Source of the DNA: Homoserinimonas aerilata
Lineage (GTDB): Bacteria > Actinomycetota > Actinomycetes > Actinomycetales > Microbacteriaceae
NCBI RefSeq assembly: GCF_006716125.1
Contig: NZ_VFOM01000001.1
Location: forward strand, 558,001-622,000
Reading direction: 5' to 3'
DNA: 64,000 bases
Shown here: positions 63,544-64,000 of the stretch, one piece after another
Layout of the letters: the number at the start of each line of letters is the position of its first letter
How positions within the stretch are numbered: the first letter of the stretch is position 1
Position numbers and translations under genes: made by a program
Notes under the pieces: generated by a model
Seen by the model: only the letters and a program-made list of their open reading frames with translations
The model's database searches: none
Told to the model about the DNA's origin: nothing

Positions 63544-64000
63544 TCAGACCTCGAGGGTGTCGCCCGGTTCGAGCGCGTGGAACTCGCCGCCGCCGGCCTG
63601 CGTCATTGCGCCGAGCCGCCCATTCACCATGCCCTGGCCGATCTTGGACAGCACCATCTGGTGCGTGGGGAACGCGTGCTGCGGTGCGATGGCGGTCACG
63701 AAATCCATGGCCTCGCTGAGCTTCAACCACGGCGCCCCGGCCGGAACCGCGAGCGTGTTGACGGGCACGGTCGGCACCGTGAAGGAGTCGCCCGGGTAGT
63801 AGAGGGTCTCGTCGACCAGAACGCCGACGTTGTCGATCACGGGGATGGAGGAGTGGATGACGGCATGCGTGCTGCCGAAGAACTCGAGCGTGAAGCCGCC
63901 CGCAGCCACGCGGTCACCCTCCGACACCTCGGTCACCTCGAAGTCGGATGCCGCCGCGACGACGCCCGCGGGGCCATAGATGCGCGCATCCGGGCTCAGG
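63544..64000 (-). CDS. Metallo-beta-lactamase-fold hydrolase, C-terminal part (partial)
   Basis: This is the last 152 residues of a MBL-fold protein whose start lies beyond the window end. STHAVIHSSIPVIDNVGVLVDETLYYPGDSF shows the conserved His and the Asp of the dinuclear-metal site, and APQHAFPTHQMVL carries the C-terminal His. It resembles the UlaG/YcbL-like hydrolases. It is convergent with the MFS gene, with 3 bases between stops. Confidence 0.85.
   Translation of the reverse strand, partial: LSPDARIYGPAGVVAAASDFEVTEVSEGDRVAAGGFTLEFFGSTHAVIHSSIPVIDNVGVLVDETLYYPGDSFTVPTVPVNTLAVPAGAPWLKLSEAMDFVTAIAPQHAFPTHQMVLSKIGQGMVNGRLGAMTQAGGGEFHALEPGDTLEV

Overview
The window is chromosomal DNA from a high-G+C Gram-positive actinobacterium, most likely a member of the Microbacteriaceae. 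Indicators are the WhiB1 and PdtaS pair, otsAB trehalose synthesis, an Rv3235-like protein, DUF6458 and DUF6716 families, tRNA genes mostly without encoded CCA, dense GTG/ATG starts with 4-base overlaps, many TANNNT boxes placed 6-7 bases before a start codon (leaderless genes), and the strongly favoured hexamer GCATCC/GGATGC. No phage, IS element or CRISPR array was seen.

Layout. 1-2.1 kb: the end of an Nramp Mn/Fe importer, its DtxR-type regulator and a DedA protein. 2.2-6.7 kb: tRNA-Leu, a TetR regulator, an Rv3235-like protein, an unknown protein, a BldC-like HTH protein, and an orphan SAF plus CpaE-like pair. 6.8-10.2 kb: a three-gene nonulosonic (sialic/Kdn-type) acid cluster made of a NeuA-HAD fusion, NeuB and a DUF6716 putative glycosyltransferase. 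10.2-12.1 kb: PdtaS-type histidine kinase facing WhiB1. 12.3-18.0 kb: housekeeping and small genes (Bcp peroxiredoxin, tRNA-Lys, truncated sugar acetyltransferase, DUF1905, AroD, YchJ-like, flavin reductase, aldo/keto reductase, small membrane proteins). 18.1-23.5 kb: a TetR-controlled MMPL exporter with a fused, degenerate ABC ATPase domain, followed by a YhgE/Pip protein. 23.6-27.0 kb: a sugar isomerase-like gene and otsA-otsB. 27.1-33.3 kb: a compact mrpA(B)CDEFG Na+/H+ antiporter operon. 33.4-50.4 kb: branched-chain amino acid and serine biosynthesis (ilvD, ilvB-ilvN, ilvC, serA, leuB, ilvE) interleaved with a dienelactone hydrolase, DoxX, a UvrA paralog, an FAH-family hydrolase and gltX. 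50.4-52.8 kb: a TrxR-like flavoprotein, tRNA-Gln, and an AbiE-type locus whose antitoxin is intact but whose toxin is truncated.

52.75-62.0 kb is the most distinctive accessory segment. A single minus-strand operon encodes an SDR, an amidohydrolase, an acyl-CoA dehydrogenase, a MaoC hydratase, a solute-binding lipoprotein, an acyl-CoA ligase, two ABC permeases and an ABC ATPase. It is divergent from a MarR regulator, and palindromes lie between the two promoters. It reads as an uptake, CoA-activation and beta-oxidation-like pathway with no thiolase, in which an ACMSD-type amidohydrolase may supply the C-C or ring-cleavage step. It abuts the truncated AbiEii gene, which suggests an island boundary. 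The window ends with a small protein, an MFS exporter and a partial metallo-beta-lactamase-fold hydrolase.

How the genes fit together: metal import with feedback repression (1-1.3 kb), nonulosonate activation and presumed transfer to the cell surface (6.8-10.2 kb), osmotic and pH homeostasis (otsAB plus Mrp), a nearly complete Ile/Val/Leu pathway distributed over about 15 kb, and one inducible catabolic island.
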